DNA of 5,706 bases from Oscillospiraceae bacterium (GTDB lineage: Bacteria; Bacillota_A; Clostridia; Oscillospirales; Acutalibacteraceae): positions 5,102 to 10,807 of the forward strand of contig DOWI01000212.1 in NCBI GenBank assembly GCA_003519645.1. Direction: 5' to 3'. This document shows positions 5,137 through 5,706 of this stretch, piece by piece. The notes beneath the pieces were generated by a model. That model was not told the origin of the DNA. It made no database searches and saw nothing but the letters and a program-made list of their open reading frames with translations. Numbering within the stretch: the stretch's first letter is position 1; the number at the start of each line of letters is the position of its first letter. Made by a program: the position numbers and the translations under genes.

Positions 5137-5706
5137 TTACGCCTTGTCCACCTTGATGCCCAACCGCTCCTCAACCTCGCTTGCACGAAGCTCCAAAAGC
5201 TTGGATACGCCGCGCTCCTGCATGGTCACGCCATAAAGAACATCGGCCTCTTCCATGGTGCCCCGACGGTGGGTAATCAGGATAAACTGGGTCTGATCTG
5301 CCATCCGCCGCAGATATGCAGCATAACGGTCTACATTGACGTCATCAAGCGCCGCTTCAATCTCGTCAAGAACGCAGAACGGCGAAGGACTGACCTTGAG
5401 GATTGCGAAAAACAGAGCAATGGCAACCAGCGCCTTTTCACCGCCCGACAGGGCATCCATATTCAGAATGACCTTTCCCGGGGGCTGAACATACATTTCA
5501 ATGCCCGAATTGAGAATATCGTTGGGATCGGTCAGCTTCAGCTCGGCCTTGCCGCCGCCGAACAGCTCGGTGAATACAACACCGTAATGGGCATTGATTT
5601 GGTTAAACCGATCAATAAAAATATCACGCATCTGGGCGGTAAGATCGTTGATCAGCTTTCTAAGCTCGTCACGCGACACCTCAACATCACGCACCTGCCC
5701 CAATAA
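5137..5706 (-). CDS. smc: Chromosome segregation ATPase SMC (partial, C-terminal 189 residues)
   Basis: The C-terminal ATPase half of SMC; the reading frame stays open to the window edge, so the hinge, most coiled coil and Walker A lie outside. SMC dimers with ScpA and ScpB fold and segregate the chromosome. In fragment numbering: the end of the coiled coil (1-40), FTELFGGGKAELKLTDPND (45-63), the ABC signature LSGGEKAL (86-93), Walker B FCVLDE (110-115), the D-loop region ALDD (119-122) and the switch histidine in ITHRRGT (144-150). It ends VDKA-TAA. The match to bacterial SMC is close along the whole length. The TTG at 5703 is only an internal codon (Leu); the real start is further upstream. 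smc followed by ftsY is the usual order in Firmicutes. Confidence 0.97.
   Translation of the reverse strand, partial: LLGQVRDVEVSRDELRKLINDLTAQMRDIFIDRFNQINAHYGVVFTELFGGGKAELKLTDPNDILNSGIEMYVQPPGKVILNMDALSGGEKALVAIALFFAILKVSPSPFCVLDEIEAALDDVNVDRYAAYLRRMADQTQFILITHRRGTMEEADVLYGVTMQERGVSKLLELRASEVEERLGIKVDKA

Noticed and set aside
5128..5142. Inverted repeat GCGTA-GATTT-TACGC at the smc stop, as a terminator
   Set aside because: The stem is only 5 bp, it overlaps the stop codon and no T-run follows, so it is not a convincing intrinsic terminator.
5269..5706. Plus-strand open frame reaching the right edge
   Set aside because: It is antisense to smc, where signature, Walker B and H-loop motifs are clear.
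1..5706. Search for tRNA, rRNA, CRISPR arrays, insertion sequences, attachment sites and riboswitches
   Set aside because: No spaced repeats, transposase motifs, tRNA-like fold or known riboswitch pattern was seen by eye; the gaps are short and the genes ordinary.

Overview
All recognisable genes lie on the minus strand, so the window reads from right to left. Gene content and order point to a Gram-positive Clostridia-type bacterium (Bacillota), plausibly of the Ruminococcaceae/Oscillospiraceae group. The reasons are the smc-ftsY pair, the yhbY-nadD-yqeK-rsfS block (the same block occurs in Bacillus as yqeI-yqeJ-yqeK-yqeL), a wall-linked LCP protein, strong AAAGGAGG-type ribosome binding sites and TTG starts. 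The family level is an inference from general knowledge, not from a search.

Layout in transcription order: the C-terminal part of smc (5706-5137, start outside the window); a 133-base gap with a 10-base tandem repeat; ftsY (5003-4095, TTG start); a short gap with a hairpin and a ribosome binding site; rdgB, the dITP/XTP pyrophosphatase (4027-3401); a 130-base gap that holds a possible 35-codon ORF; yhbY, an RNA-binding ribosome assembly protein (3270-2977, TTG start); a fused nadD-yqeK gene (2902-1709); an LCP (LytR-CpsA-Psr) family membrane protein (1671-412); and rsfS, the ribosome silencing factor (308-1, cut by the window edge). No stretch over 300 bases lacks a gene.

The genes are housekeeping: chromosome segregation (SMC), membrane protein targeting (FtsY), nucleotide pool cleaning (RdgB), ribosome maturation and control (YhbY, RsfS), NAD synthesis joined to Ap4A hydrolysis (NadD-YqeK), and possibly wall polymer attachment (LCP). 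All are co-oriented with gaps of 37 to 133 bases, so one or a few long transcripts are likely. There is no sign of a mobile element, phage, CRISPR array, RNA gene or defence system.

I do not see a new multi-gene system. The parts worth a second look are smaller: a perfect 26-bp palindrome inside the LCP gene; an LCP protein that has lost several family arginines and carries a CxxC...HxxD insertion; a 15-base leader repeated exactly, at exactly the same distance from the start codons of rdgB and rsfS; a hairpin that overlaps the rdgB copy of that leader; and the single-chain NadD-YqeK fusion.
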